NCBI GenBank assembly: GCA_038030265.1
Contig: CM075942.1
Location: 51,302,751 to 51,366,750 of the forward strand
Source of the DNA: Corythucha ciliata
Lineage: Eukaryota; Arthropoda; Insecta; Hemiptera; Tingidae
DNA length: 64,000 bases
Direction of reading: 5' to 3'
Numbering within the stretch: the first letter of the stretch is position 1; each line of letters starts with the position of its first letter. The notes below the pieces were generated by a model, which was not told where the DNA came from, ran no database searches, and worked only from the letters and a program-made list of their open reading frames with translations. The position numbers and the translations under genes were made by a program. Below, one piece after another: positions 1-12,020 of the stretch.

Positions 1-59
1 TTAAAACCATTTAACGAAAAATCCAAGCAATTAAAACTCCCCTCCCCCGTGTCAATTAT

Positions 60-690
60 TGGTTAACAAAAAACCAATGCTTGCACTGGCAGAATTTGGG
101 TTTAAAAGAGCAAAATTGTCTGAAATTGGGATTTGAAGGAGACGAATGCGGAGGTTTTCCGTTTGGAAATCAGTGTAAGTGGCGTTTGCAATAGCCAAAA
201 TAACAAAATTTGGCTTTATGAGTTACCCAAATCCATAAATTTTTGTTTTTTAAAAAAGAAAATTAGCTTTCGAATTAGTCTAAACTGCGAAACCGATTTT
301 AGAAAGAGCTGAAGCCGCGATATTTTGTTTTTGAAAGAGGAAAAATTCATGAAATTGTGACTGAAATGGCATAAATTATGTTTGGAAGAAGCCAAATCCA
401 CGACACTTGGTTATGGAAAGGCGAATTTCCGAGGGGGCATTTTCGCCCGAAAAGAACAAAGTCACGAAATTTGGTTTTTAAACGAGCCTTATCAGTTTTT
501 CGTGTCAACCAAAATAATAGGAAGAGCTTGTGTCATGAAATCGTGAATTCCCAAAATTGGGTTTTGAAAGAGCCAAACCAACAAAATTTTGTTTTTGATA
601 GATCAAAAATACCTAAAATTTGGATTTGAACGAGCTAAATGCGTAAAATTTGATTTTGAGAGGTCGAAACTTGGGTTCAAAATAGACTCA
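60..690 (+). repeat. Degenerate tandem array, family B (~30-38 bp unit)
   Basis: Successive units carry variants of AAATTTGG, then TTTTTGAAAGAGC, then CAAANCCACG. The spacing drifts between about 28 and 40 bp and no two units are identical. All units read in the same orientation on the plus strand. Reading frames here follow the repeat and are not genes. The repeat structure is seen directly; calling it a decayed minisatellite is inference. Confidence 0.75.
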
Positions 691-701
691 ATTGCGATAT
701 A

Positions 702-956
702 TCGTCGGCTAGGGCGGTAAGGCGTGATACCTCGTAAGTGACAATTTGGCAAAAACTAGGTTTTGGTAGCAAATGTTTCGTTAGATACCTAACTTGATTA
801 TCACGAATTTTGTTTTCAAGATAATCAATATAATTTTTTATGGGAGAATTGCCATAAATTGAAATTAATCTACAAATAGGGATTTTTAAAATGATTTTTT
901 GTTCTCCTGTAAAGTTTGGTTTTTGGACATACGATGTATCACGCCTTACCCGACGA
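702..956. mobile_element. Non-autonomous TIR element (255 bp) inserted in a family B array
   Basis: The ends are inverted copies: TCGTCGG plus a GTAAGGCGTGATAC-like stretch at the left, and its reverse complement ending CCGACGA at the right. The left end carries a few extra bases inside the repeat. TA flanks both ends (700-701 and 957-958), consistent with a TA target-site duplication. Removing the element rejoins GCGATA to TTTGG and restores a family B unit. A related copy near 55120 lacks the insertion. There is no transposase frame, so this is a MITE-type element of unknown superfamily. Confidence 0.75.
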
Positions 957-1090
957 TATTTGGTTTTAGAAAGAGCCAAACACACAGGATTTGTTTTGCA
1001 TCAGATCATTATGAGATATTGAGCTAAAATATCTCGTTTAGGTAGAAAGTTCTGGATTCTGGGGCCAAATTCACCCAGATTCTTGAGCAG
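957..1090 (+). repeat. Continuation of a dispersed repeat also present near 55150-55290
   Basis: After the inserted element the text resumes with a family B unit, a TTTTGCATCAGATCA-like stretch and CTGGATTCTGGGGCC. The same order (TGGATCAGATTCAG, then CTGGATTCTAGGGCC) occurs at about 55195-55270. The two loci are therefore diverged copies of one longer dispersed sequence. Confidence 0.5.
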
Positions 1091-4000
1091 ATGTCAGTCA
1101 CTGCGATGCAAAATCTTTTTTGGGAAACAGAGACAGTGGTCTTTCAGGATTTTTTTTTCTTAATAAGAAAATTAAGAAATTAGGCGAATAGGATAAATGT
1201 GAGGGGAGGGAAGGGTGAAAACACATTTTACCACAACCCCCATCACGGAGTCCTAAAACCGCCCCTGGATAAGACCAAGGGACAAGGGGTCTCATACAGG
1301 TATCCGACCTGGGCCTCAGTTTAGGTCCGTTAGTGCCATTGGCATCTATAGCCTCCTTTAAAAAAGTAACATTTCAAATCGATAGATTTTGCGATCCTGC
1401 AGCTCTACGGAAGGTTTAACTAACACCGTCTTCTCTCCTCCTAGAAATGTACAGCTCACCAAACCAACAATTGCCGTAACTGACCATCACTATAAAGGCA
1501 AACTGTTCAACACGAAACCCCCCTTTAAAAAAAGATAAAACATAAACACCGTTTGCACTGATCACGTTTTCTATCCATTGAACTCTCTTTTATACAAAAG
1601 CTACTGGATCTTGTCTATTAGCTTCAATACTGCCTTTAAAGATTGCTTCACAGTAAAAAAAAAACAAAACAAGAACGTATATACGGGGCCCGACCTTTTG
1701 ACTCCTTCCTTCTTTCAAACCGTCAGTTCCTCAAAGTTACTCAAGTAGCCGTTTCTCAAGCTTTTTTCTTTTTCTTTTTTATCTCCGTCCTCCTGAATGA
1801 CTACAATGTTTCAGTTATTTTATTTATTTTTTTATTGTTGGGGATCACTTTGCTTTAACCCTGAACCTGGTCAATGAAGCCACGCGACTCAAGCCACTCA
1901 CTTTTATTTCGACCTCTTAAAAAAAAAGAAGTACTCATTACAAAACCATCAACAATCGTTAATGGACAATGCAGCTACTTGACGATGAACGTAAATTAAC
2001 ACACCAGGTTTTTTTTAAACAACTTCTGACCCTCGAAGCGTTAAATTCGCGTGCTTTCCCTCTGATTTCCGGTTTGAACAGCCGTCAAGCGAGAAGGCGA
2101 GTACAAAAACGCCTAGTTAAATTGTTGATTATAATCTAAATTACAAACGAGGAGTAGCAATTACAATGCTATAGTACATTGTGGCCCAGGTGGGGGACTC
2201 ACTCCCTCCTTCCCTTACGAGAATAAAAAAGTGAGGGCTACAGAAGGGAATTAGAAAAGCCTAAATTAATTAACTTTAATGAGTAGTAGGTAGTTATACA
2301 AATGTAATACGTATTACGTATTTATGAAGGCAAACATTTTTTCTAACGCTCTCGACAGGGACATTATGTTAATAACCTTTTCAATTTTAAGCGCCTAATT
2401 AGTAAAGGCATCTACAATATTTAGGTGGCAACTATACAGATGAAGAGGAACAGAATAATAATTTCATTTTAGTTGTCTTTATGCACATGCGTCACGTATG
2501 ATGAAAGTACTGCTTTAATAGTCAATTTCTCTCAAGACTTGAGTTTGAATTATCTCGCTCTAGAACTTCATACCAAAGTGCATCGTGCGCGGGGGTGTTG
2601 GGAGAAGGAGGTTTCCGGAGTTGGGGAACGCTTCAAAACCGGAAGTCGACGTTTTTCCGCAACAGCGCTCGCTTAAAGTCCATCTTCCGGACAATTTACC
2701 ACCGGAGAGTAAATTGTTGAATATTATTAGGCAATCATTGGCCGAGATAAAGTATAAAACAACAATGGGTAATTGCCTAGGATAATGTCCTCTCTCCTAG
2801 TCAAACTATTCCATTCTCCCCTCCCCGACATCCAGGGTTCAACTTTTTTTTTTATTTTTAATTTTCTTTGGCATACATCAAGTATAACATGGTTCATCTG
2901 TGAGACAGCCCTTCTTCTCACCAACTCTCTACCCTCTTATTATGAATTTAAAGCCCGTCTTTTTGTTGTTGTTTCACTCCACCGCAACATGTGGCCATTC
3001 TTTCGTGAAAACCAACATTACAAAGAGAGATTCCTCCGCAGTGGGAGAGATTTAATTTGGGAATTCAATAAGTTGAAAGGTAGCCAAGATGAAATCTTGT
3101 GGTGTGATTTTTCGTTCCATTTTTACTGTTAGAAATAGCCATAGATTATTCCCATGCTTTCTTCAGGTGTAGCGTTCATCAGAAGGACAGATGTACCGAG
3201 TTTTTTATTGGGAATCAAAACATTAACATCTCACATAAAGCAAACTCATAAATTACTGAGATTATGGGGAGGCAGAATAGTAAACATCGGTAATAGATAT
3301 ATCGTAGGGAAAAGGAGGCGGTGCGTTTAGAATTTGAAATAGAAAATCCTTCGTTCTTTGATAAAAACACTAAAAATATGAATGGAAAAAAATAAACCGA
3401 AGAAAGATTCAAAATAACGGTCCATCCGGTCGTTCAAACACACATAAAAGTGTCAAAGCCTCTTCTCCCCCCTCCCACCCGATATACCCAGTCCATCACC
3501 GTCTGAATACTTCGTCTTCAACGCAATTGATGCGTCCTGATTCCCCCCTCCCCCACCACACACACACCCAACTGGAAGGTTGTATGCGCTTTTGTGTTGT
3601 ACAAGTATTCTCTTCACGTACGTCGGGGATATTTGCTCGCCCACAGCTAAATAAGTATAGTCCATCAACGTTTTGATTGCCGAACGGTGGTGGCGAAGAT
3701 GGGAGGGGAAGGGGTCGACCTGCTCGGCGATCAAAACATTGCAGGACAGTATACCGCTTTGCCCGCGTTGAGGGGGTTAAAGCAGGTTCACCGAAGAGAT
3801 TGAGAGAAGACAGTGGTAGGAAAAAAAAATACCTGAGGCGTGACAGGACGGAGGAGGGGAATTAAATTCCCCGCAAGGTCGGCGTATATGGTAGAATTGT
3901 CTGCCTTTTGAGATGACAGGGGAAAAAAAGAGGAAAAAAAGCTGCACGACCCGTTAGCAGCTAAGGCCTCCATGTGAAGTGATAAAAACACCAGCAGGAA

Positions 4001-4392
4001 AAAAAGGAATCAATGTGAAAAAAAAAACGTGCTCCTGAGCAGCTTCTTTGACAGACACTGAAAACTCCCTAATAATAAGACGTTAGGGCTAGTTTTATGA
4101 GCATCTCTTAACGATTTCGTAATGAGAACTCTGGAGGATAAATTACAAGTTACATCAAGCACTTAACAAACTACATTCCTCTTAATTTCTGGAACTTAAA
4201 ATGAATTAGAATTTATCTCTTATATACCAGGAAGAAATGAAAGCTCGGGAAATTGTTTTAAATTAATCATTTTGCCGATTGTTCTCCTCTAATGGAAGCT
4301 TGAATCTCATCCCACCAATGCCCAATTTTAAGGGTTCCTTTGGTAAATATAGTTCGAAACGTTAGAATTACAATAAATAAACGTTGAAGTAC
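1091..4392. other. No gene seen
   Basis: AT-rich intergenic-looking DNA with A, T and C homopolymers (for example around 3475 and 3545). Reading frames up to 119 codons (2773-3132) overlap on both strands and have low-complexity composition, with no recognisable motif. I see no long inverted repeat. Confidence 0.5.
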
Positions 4393-4454
4393 CTGTAAAG
4401 GTAAGCAGCCGTCCTGCCACCGCACATTTGTACTATACACGGGATAGTCCATAC
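4393..4454 (-). other. Possible small exon (splice-like borders)
   Basis: On the minus strand a pyrimidine-rich tract ending TTGTGTTTTTCAG (a good 3' splice site) is followed by 62 bases without a stop, then CAG|GTACTT, a weak 5' splice site. The open stretch reads through YSTNVRWQDGCLPL, which is not low-complexity. No flanking exon was identified and the donor is poor, so this could easily be chance. Confidence 0.15.
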
Positions 4455-4902
4455 CTGAAAAACACAAGGAAAACACTGGATGAAACGAGTTACTGCTAGC
4501 ACGTTACATAAAATTCGCAATGCGACAGTTTGGTATTAAGTGATTAGCAAACATTCTTGGCATAATATGAGCCGGACGTTTCAGTTATAAAGAAATGTTA
4601 TTGACAGGTAGAAAGACGGAAAAATTGATGAAATGGGCAAGGATGCGCGTGTTCTCGGGTGAAATATATTGCGGTTGAGAGTGAGACAGCCACGCGTGAA
4701 GGAAAGAGGCCAGCGAGTGCGGATAGCTATGGTTTTTAGCATCACAGGCGACAGGAAACACGACTATTCGTTCACAAACAGAACTGCGAGGGGAATATAG
4801 AATTTTTTCTTGATTTTTATCAAGCACAAAAACAAGCATACCCATAAAAATGGGCCCGCACAGAAAGAAGAAACGATAAGGGAGCCGTGAATGTCCACGC
4901 AG

Positions 4903-5480
4903 ACCAGCAAAATTGGTTTTTTGAGTGAGCGAAACCGATGAAATTAATTTTCTGAAAGAGCTAACCCACGAAATTCGGGTTTTGAAAAGTCAAAGCCGCG
5001 TGATTTTTGGAGGAGCCAAATCCACGAAATTTTATTTTTACTTTTTTAAAGAGCAAGGCCCGCAAAAATGGATTTTTGAAAGTTCGGGCGTGTTCCTATA
5101 TTCATCGACGGATTGGTATAGCACGACATGATAAATGTGAGGGAAGGCTCAATCACTAATCCATCGATGGGTCCTTTGGTTTGGTTTTTATCGCAGCAAA
5201 AACTCGCGAATTGCTTCTTTGAAGTGCCCAAACCAAGAAATTGGGTTTATTTTAAAGCAAAACCACGAGAATGTTTTTTAATGAATCAAACCCGTCAGAC
5301 GTCTTGAAGGTGGAAGCCCCGCAAAATAAGTTGGTGTCGACCCAAAGCCGTAAAACTCACTTTTTGAAGAGCTAACTACGCCAAATTCGGATTTTCGATG
5401 ACTAAATCCCACAATGTTGTTTCATGTGATTGAAGCCCGTGGAAATTGAGGGACCAAACCTGCGAGATTTGTTTTTTGAG
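4903..5480 (+). repeat. Degenerate tandem array, family B
   Basis: Units contain variants of CGAAATT(C/G)GG, TTTTTGAA and GAGC(C/T)AA(A/C)CC at roughly 30-36 bp spacing. The array is cut by the TIR element at 5484 and resumes briefly after it (GCCAAACAATTTTT). Confidence 0.7.
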
Positions 5481-5483
5481 TAA

Positions 5484-5928
5484 AGCCTAGTACACACTGG
5501 GACTCTTTAGGTCAATACAGACTACTCGGACGTGACGTGAGAACCCGTGGAATGATGTTTGTTAGAGCAATGTGAACGTAAACAAATAAAAGCCTTTTCT
5601 GGAATTTTGTACCACACGTGGGACAGCGTGTTTCCACGTCACGTCCGAATAGTCTGAACCGACCTTTAGAATCGATTCTTTGCGTCTAGAAATGAATCCC
5701 GCGTGAGTCCGCGTGAGTTCCATTGTTTTGCACTAGCTACACTAGTGTAGAAAACCATGTGATTTCATTGACTTATTCTGAAAAATTGAATAAAACCAGA
5801 TGAATTTCTTCAAAAGTGTAGCACTCGCCACTCGCGAAACAATGGAACGGACCTATTGAGTGAAGTATGAGTCCGAACATGAATCGCAACGTGAGATCTA
5901 CTCAAACAATCTCAGTGTGCACTAGGCT
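5484..5928. mobile_element. PIF/Harbinger-like non-autonomous TIR element (445 bp)
   Basis: The left end reads AGCCTAGTACACACTGGGA. The right end is its near-exact reverse complement, TCTCAGTGTGCACTAGGCT. TAA flanks both sides (5481-5483 and 5929-5931). Excising the element rejoins GAG-TAA-GCCAAAC, a normal family B unit, which fixes the ends precisely. A 3-bp TWA duplication is typical of PIF/Harbinger elements. No transposase is present. The element contains a second, nested TIR element at about 5714-5855. A smaller relative is at 19717-19902. Confidence 0.8.
5714..5855. mobile_element. TIR element nested in 5484-5928 (family of 33698-33957)
   Basis: It begins near GTTCCATTGTTTTGCACTAG and ends CGAAACAATGGAACGGACC, giving a terminal inverted repeat of GTTCCATTGTTTYGC. 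The interior (TTCATTGACTTATTCTGAAA; TTCTTCAAAAGTGTAGCACT) matches 33698-33957 closely. It sits well inside the outer element and carries no reading frame of note. TSD not resolved. Confidence 0.7.
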
Positions 5929-5939
5929 TAAGCCAAACA

Positions 5940-6589
5940 ATTTTTTTTTTTTTATCGCGATCTCGAAGATAATGGGAAGCGCTTATTCACGTTAAATTCT
6001 GGGGGTCCGGCGCGCGGCTACACAGTGGTGTTGATATGGCGTCAATCAAGCTGCATTGCCTGAGGGAATTATGAACCGCGCGCGTCTAAAATTTAACTGT
6101 TTTTAAATTAACTAAAAATTCACCGATGCAAAATTTTAAAATTGGACAGAGGTACCTGCTTATTTTGGGAGGCTACCGAAACGGGAAATCCAAAAGTCAA
6201 AAGGGATTTACTATCAGAAAGCGGTGTTGAAGGGGAACTCTCCGTCCGATTCTGTTTTTCAGAGGGTCTCACGAATTTCCCGTAGACGACACAGCTACTC
6301 AATCGACAGCCCTGTATAGTCCAAGGAAGATCTCTTGACTCACATGGGCCACTCACATGGGGACTCACATGCTGGGCCATGCTGAAGTCGAGGAAAGTGC
6401 GATACTTCGCACTTCGGTCAGAGGCTACCACTGTTGAGAAGGCCGGACCAGTTTATTTGTGAGTTTTTGTGGGGCTTAGGAGCTGCTAGAGCACGGCGAC
6501 CTCACTGGGACATTCCATAGTGAAGATAATTGGCTGAAACCAACGACAATTTTTGATGGCTTGAAGTAGGACCGAATGTAAGTTGAGTG
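5940..6589. other. No gene seen
   Basis: GC richness is mildly higher than in the surroundings (for example GGCGCGCGGC near 6009). A direct repeat of CTCACATGG occurs near 6340-6360. A minus-strand frame (6120-6431, 103 codons) has no recognisable motif. Confidence 0.4.
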
Positions 6590-6920
6590 CAATGGGAGCC
6601 AAAACCGTGAAATTGTGCTCTGTTAGCGTCAAATCTAGGCTTCGAAAATGCCCACCCTTCAGAATTACTGATTAAAGGACCCAAAACTGTGAAATTGCTA
6701 TTTTTTAATGAGTCAAGCCCGTAAAATTGGATTTTTGAAATGTGTCAACTCGGCGAAATTGACTTTTTAGGGAGCCAATCCAGCGAAACTGGCTTTTTGA
6801 ATGAACGAAAACTCCATGAAATTTGGCTCTGTGAGTGAAAAAGTTGGCCTTTGAAAGGACCGAAACCGCGAAATTGATTTCTGAAAGTGTCCAATACGCG
6901 AAATTGTGGTAAAGGGGGAG
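6590..6920 (+). repeat. Degenerate tandem array, family B
   Basis: Units run GGAGCCAAAACCGTGAAATTG, then GACCCAAAACTGTGAAATTG, and onward to CCAATACGCGAAATTGTGG, at about 35-bp spacing in plus orientation. Confidence 0.65.
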
Positions 6921-7181
6921 TAAACCGCCAGCGTAAATAAGAGGAATGTGATTCTACACTAAAACTTCCACTCCACTGGGTGAAGCCACTAACTTTAGGA
7001 TTATTCGTTTGTCGTCCCGGACTACTCCGAGCAGCACTAAATTTTGTAACCTCGTGGGTTATCATGTGGAATAACGCGAAAAAATAATGGCAGGTTAGTT
7101 TAGTACTTTCAGCATATGCACTAATAGTGCAGCTCTGCTGCGCAATGATTTTTTAGCAAAGTAAGAGCGGGGACGATGTAA

Positions 7182-7321
7182 TGGCGTTTTCCATTTACAC
7201 AAAATTCTGCTCTAGAGCAATTCATTTCCACCCGTCTTCTCCATTAACATATGTTTTAATTCAGTGAGAACGAGTGGAAATGATCTGCACGAGAGCAGGA
7301 GTTTATGTAAATGGAAAACCC
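7182..7321. mobile_element. Short TIR element (MITE), same family as 23431-23566
   Basis: Inverted ends are TGGCGTTTTCCATTTACA on the left and TGTAAATGGAAAACCC on the right. The core, CATTAACATATGTTTTAATT followed by CAGTGAGAACGAGTGGAAAT, is shared with the element at 23431. TAA flanks both sides (7179-7181 and 7322-7324), a candidate TSD. There is no coding capacity. Confidence 0.75.
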
Positions 7322-7324
7322 TAA

Positions 7325-9659
7325 GAAGTATATCTTTCAGGGCTTTTTCCGTGCGCCAAAGGAATGAAACATTACCTACATTTTATCTTAAACACATCAC
7401 AAAAGTGTCAAAAAAGCTTTAAATGCCAAGAAAAAGCGCTTTGAGACGACGCGCGATTACAAAATAAGGCCTTTTGCGAGTTCCTTTCTAAAAAAAATCG
7501 AAGGTTGATTTTTGTCTCGATCCCCCCAGCACCCCTTCCGGCCCGCGCTTGCAAAGGTTATACATTTGACAGGACTGAGACAACACCAGGCCATAATCAG
7601 AATCCAATAATAGAATGTCCAGAAAATAAGTGTTTTATCCCAAGGCAGGGCGCAGAAAGGTCATAAAAGAAATGAAGTCAAAAATGTATTAGCGTGGAGG
7701 GCATTTTGTTAAGTAAAGCCTGATAAAATGATTTCTCTAATAAAATGCGAATTAAACCTTTTTTTATGTCATTATTACTTCCCAATTCTAAAATTGCGCT
7801 GAAATGAGGTAACGGTTTAGAAAATTCCAGAAAATACCAATGATTGAAGGTATTTCCGAGGCTGTAAGGAATGAAGGGAAAAAGTAGAACTAATTTGATC
7901 AAAATAATTTTTTTATGGAATCAATAATTTAAAAATTATTTTACGCTGTTTACTGGGATTCAGTACTTCGACAATTTTTCTCCGATTTTTACGACACAAT
8001 AATTTTCTCCAATTAAGAAAAGGCGGTCGTCCTTGTTAAGGGGCTACCATAGTGAGGGGTAACGTAAGTTATTCGAAATGATCCCCTTGCTCGAATACTT
8101 GTGGCATTTCGTGTTTCTTTTCTTTTGATTGCGGCCTCGCCGTTGTTCCATATTTTTATAGGGAGTACGTCAAAACAAAACGGTATTTCTGGAAGTTTCT
8201 GCACAATTTTAAAAGGAAAACTCGTTTGTTTGTCAACTACCCCACCTGCCATTACTTATTATGCGGTTGAATGCGATCACGATTCTGGCGCATGGGGCCA
8301 AGAGATTTTTCGTAAGTAATAAAATTCGTGTGTTGCTTCTTGCTGGAAGATTGTGACTCCAGTCCAGGCAGTATTTTTTTCTTTTTTATGAATGAAATAC
8401 AAACGAATCTTAAAGGAGGGTCTTTTTAAATTTGTATTTTGTTGTCAAATGTAATTAGCGAGGCGGAGCAGAAGAATCCCGCGGCAAACTGTGAATTAAA
8501 CTAATGACGGCTAATAGCCACCTCTTAGAACTTTCGTAGAAGTTAAAGGGGAGCTTTTGAAAACGTGAGAGGATGAGGAAGATATACACTCACAGGGTTT
8601 GGATTAATGGAGTTTGTTGTGTGGAGATCGCGCAGCAGACACACACACATGCAGCGTGAGTGTGATGAAGGAAAGTACCCCGGGCACACGGGCAGTGTTT
8701 ATAAGAGGGATGAGCTTTTTTGACGCATCGTTTGGAAGTGATGTTCGGAGGAAACCTGTTTTTTCTTCTTCTTTTTCAAAAAGTTCATTGAACACAGAGT
8801 AGCGTCTTCTATAACGTACAGTTTTCAAGGCCTCAATAATAGATTTATTATGCTCTCGGCTCAAAAAACTCAGAAACAGTTTCCGTTGTGCGAAGGTTTA
8901 TTTTCTCTCTTTTGCTTTCTCTGTATCCTCTTTCTTTTTATTTTCACTGCCATTATTTTTGTCGGAGTCAATCGAGGAATTGCAACGTAGGAGCTAAATG
9001 ACATACAAATTGTAAACATTGGAGCTTATTGATATCCACAAAATTGCATATTTCAGATCTTCACTTCTGTCAAATGACAATTTTAGGGGCTTTGCAAGAG
9101 GTGGCCAAAGAGCCTATTTTCAAGGTAAAAGCTGCGAAATCGCGAATTTACAAAGCTAAATATCCTCAAAATGCTAAATATCCTCGAAAGTATCGGCCTT
9201 TTTTTTAGTAGGCGCGAGGGCAATCACCGGCTCCGATAGTGCCCAACGCAAGCCACTAAATTTCAACATTTTGTGTTAAACAATTTGCGCTTTTTTCACC
9301 CTAAAGTCGAGTCCAAGAAAACTCATCAATTAGAAATTTTACGTGCCCCCCCCCCCCCGAATATCAAAATGATCCCATTGACACATTTAACCAATTTTTG
9401 CCGCGAAGTACCTCGCACACGATCGAAAAAAAAAAAAAAAACAACAAAAAAACAACAACAACAACAAAAACAAAAAATAGAAATTCGCTTATTGAGCAAA
9501 AGAGACAATTTTATTCCTGACTTAACATTTAAGAAGCTAGTCAATCGTGGAATTGCAACATAGGAGCTAAATAACATGCAAATTGTAGCACTTGGAGCTA
9601 ACTGATATCCACAAAATTGCATTCGGGTCTTATTTTCTGTCAAATGACGAGGCGGATAA
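7325..9659. other. No gene seen
   Basis: AT-rich sequence. ORFs at 8013-8319 and 8604-8864 overlap on opposite strands and look like chance. There is a long C run at 9346-9358 and an A/CAA-rich tract at about 9425-9478 that generates low-complexity frames. The sequence around 9536-9652 resembles 8975-9080 (GGAATTGCAACRTAGGAGCT, then a CAAATTGTA stretch), so the two are probably duplicated fragments. Confidence 0.45.
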
Positions 9660-10630
9660 AATCCAGAAGAAGCTCTAGTACGACGATCAAATTAAGAAAA
9701 GGCGATGATTTACGGATAAAATGGAGAAAAGTGTCAATTCGCTACTAAAATAGAGACTACACCAATAAAACCAAATGTAACTGGTAATTACCAGTTTTGG
9801 TAGGTCCTTAGGCGGTTTAATTTGAGAAAAAGCGCTAATGAGATGTTTTTGGGGCGAGTTAATAAAAGGCGCTAATATTCGTGGTTAAAATTCTATCGTG
9901 TCAGTTACTAAGAGTAATAGTCAAAAATTAGCCATTTTCCGTTCTTGCACTCAGCTTGACGGCCTGCCTCTACTCTTCTGTTCTCAAGAGTATAAGTCAC
10001 GAAAAAACCCGAATTCCTATTCCTATTAGGGGACTTGTACCTAACAGTATTGATTGGGTTTTATTTAAATTGAAAAGTTTGGAACGCTCTCTTGAAAACT
10101 TCAATTTTTTGACTTATACTCTTAGTTACTGACATGTTAGAATTGTGAAAAAGCGCCCAATTGCGTCTATAGAAAAAGCTCTAACTCACAGCTAAAAAGG
10201 AGAAAACGCGGCTAAAATGGAAAAAGACGCAAGCTCAAAATAAAATTTCATCACACGGAAAAAAATTCTGCTGTTAGCTGCTCCTCCTAATTCGCAGCTA
10301 AAGTCAACCATTTGTAGCTGAAATTGAGAAGTCACTAATTCTCAGTTTAATCAGATAATTTTAATGCCCCCAAAAAGGCTCACTTGCAGCAAAAAATAGA
10401 GGAAAAGAGCTAATATGGCTATATGACTGATAAAATCGCGAACTAACGGTTAGAATCGAAAAAACTCAAATTCTACGCTGTTTGCTCATTCACGCCTAAA
10501 CTAGAGGATAAAAGAGCTAGTTTAGGCCTAAAATGAAGAAAAAGAGTTGATTCATGGCTAAATGTTGAAATAATCGCTATTTCACGGCTAAAATTGAGAA
10601 AAAGCGCTGTTTCATAAAATTATTTCGGAC
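9660..10630 (-). repeat. Degenerate tandem array, family A (minus orientation)
   Basis: Units of about 28-32 bp built from GCTAAAATTGAGAAAAAGCG and CTAATTC. This is the reverse complement of the unit seen at 28840-30150. The array is interrupted by the TIR element at 9893-10140. It also contains a perfect 18-bp palindrome, AACTGGTAATTACCAGTT, at 9779-9796. Confidence 0.75.
9893..10140. mobile_element. TIR element (248 bp) inserted in a family A array
   Basis: The left terminus, CTATCGTGTCAGTTACTAAG, is repeated inverted at the right end as TTAGTTACTGACATGTTAG. The match continues inward through AGTCAAAAA, about 37 bp in all. AATT flanks both sides (9889-9892 and 10141-10144). Removing the element joins GGTTAAAATT to GTGAAAAAGCGC, a normal array unit. 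No coding region. The superfamily is not assigned. Confidence 0.75.
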
Positions 10631-10866
10631 AACACTAGTGTCAATCAGTTTTGGCCCACGATCTGGTTGCTTGGCGAATATTAACAGGATATTCCACTAC
10701 AAAACACTTATCTGCTGGGTCAAAGCAGAAATGCTTGTGTGGGAGGCTTGAGAGTTGAGCTCCTAAAATCAACTCTTCGACCGAAAAATGAATTATGTTC
10801 ACTCGAAATCCGAAAGATCGATGATGCTACAATTCGATAGATGTTGTCTCCTCGGCATTTAATTAA

Positions 10867-10950
10867 TTAAATTAAATTGATATATTTCCGAACGACGATG
10901 GAATGGCACGGCCCAACACCGCCGTCCGGAAAGATATCAATTTGATTTAA
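10867..10950. repeat. Short inverted repeat (34-bp arms, ~16-bp loop)
   Basis: The left arm, 10867-10900, runs TTAAATTAAATTGATAT then TTTCCGAACGACGATG. The right arm, 10917-10950, is its reverse complement with about five mismatches. It could be a very small foldback element or a transcript hairpin; there is no other evidence. Confidence 0.5.
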
Positions 10951-12012
10951 GATGTACTGTAATTTTTACTCAAAAACTGCACTTAATCGCCCTAGAAGCT
11001 GGTAACTTTGACCCCAAAGTGACCGGCAAAAATTGTACTTTCGTCTCATTCCGCTGTGTGGCTGGTTAGGGTCCGAAATTGATTCCGTGAGATGACAATA
11101 GTCAGTAAGTAATCTCAGCAAATGATGTACCCTGCTACGTTATTAAGTGAGTACACAAGCATTTTCTGTTCAACTATTATCCCAGTTATTGAAGTAGAAG
11201 AGTGAAGTCAATGACCAAATGGGGTAGACCTTCCACTATTAACTATTATTATAATATAGGGGGAGGAAAAATTGTGGAGCCTTCAACTCAGCCCGTCATT
11301 AGTCATTGACGCTGTCATTACTCATTGAAATCTCATGAAATGAAAAAAAGTGGCTACCTCGATTAATCTTTTATTTTCCTTCACAAGTTTTTTTCTTTTC
11401 TTTCTGTTATTGACCGCTATGGACCTTATAACACTCGCTTTGGAACTGTATAGTGTATCGACAAAAAAAAAAAAAAAAAAAAAAAATTCCCCGGCTTTTC
11501 ACTTCCATCGGTAGGTTATGGAGATTGCCAAGAAAGGGACGTCAACGTGAGATATTATTTGTCTTTTCTCCCCGACCCCTGTCCATCCGTTTCGAGTAAT
11601 TCCAACAACCGAGTATGAAACTCAAGGGAAGCGTTAGTAAACGCCACTTAACGATGAAGTAGATTCCTAGAATCCAAGCGATAGTCCAGGTATAGTCAAT
11701 TCCGTTCCACTTTTCTTTTCTTTTTTTTTTTCAGTCATTAACTGTCTATTTCCTGACATTCCACGCAGGCATTGGGTGGGATTGACAGATGAGTCGGAGA
11801 AGGGGAATGAAAGGGAAGTCATATTTGCGACTCTGGAAATTTCTATATGTGAGGTCGAAAACAACCGAAAATCGAAGTGTGCTCGGGAGAAAATATGCGT
11901 GCGAGTTGAGCAACAGAGCGAACACAAATAGACAATAGACAATCATGGAAACAAAAAACTACTTCAATTTCACAACTTCACCACAGCAATATTGTGACTT
12001 AATTTCACATCG
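10951..12012. other. No gene seen
   Basis: AT-rich unique-looking sequence with a 24-base A run at about 11463-11486. Minus-strand frames at 11667-11946 overlap each other in different phases and have no motif. Confidence 0.4.
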
Positions 12013-12020
12013 GTAGCAAC

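Noticed and set aside
2773..3132. 119-codon plus-strand frame with a hydrophobic N-terminal part
   Set aside because: The hydrophobic run comes from a poly-T tract, and overlapping frames exist on the other strand.
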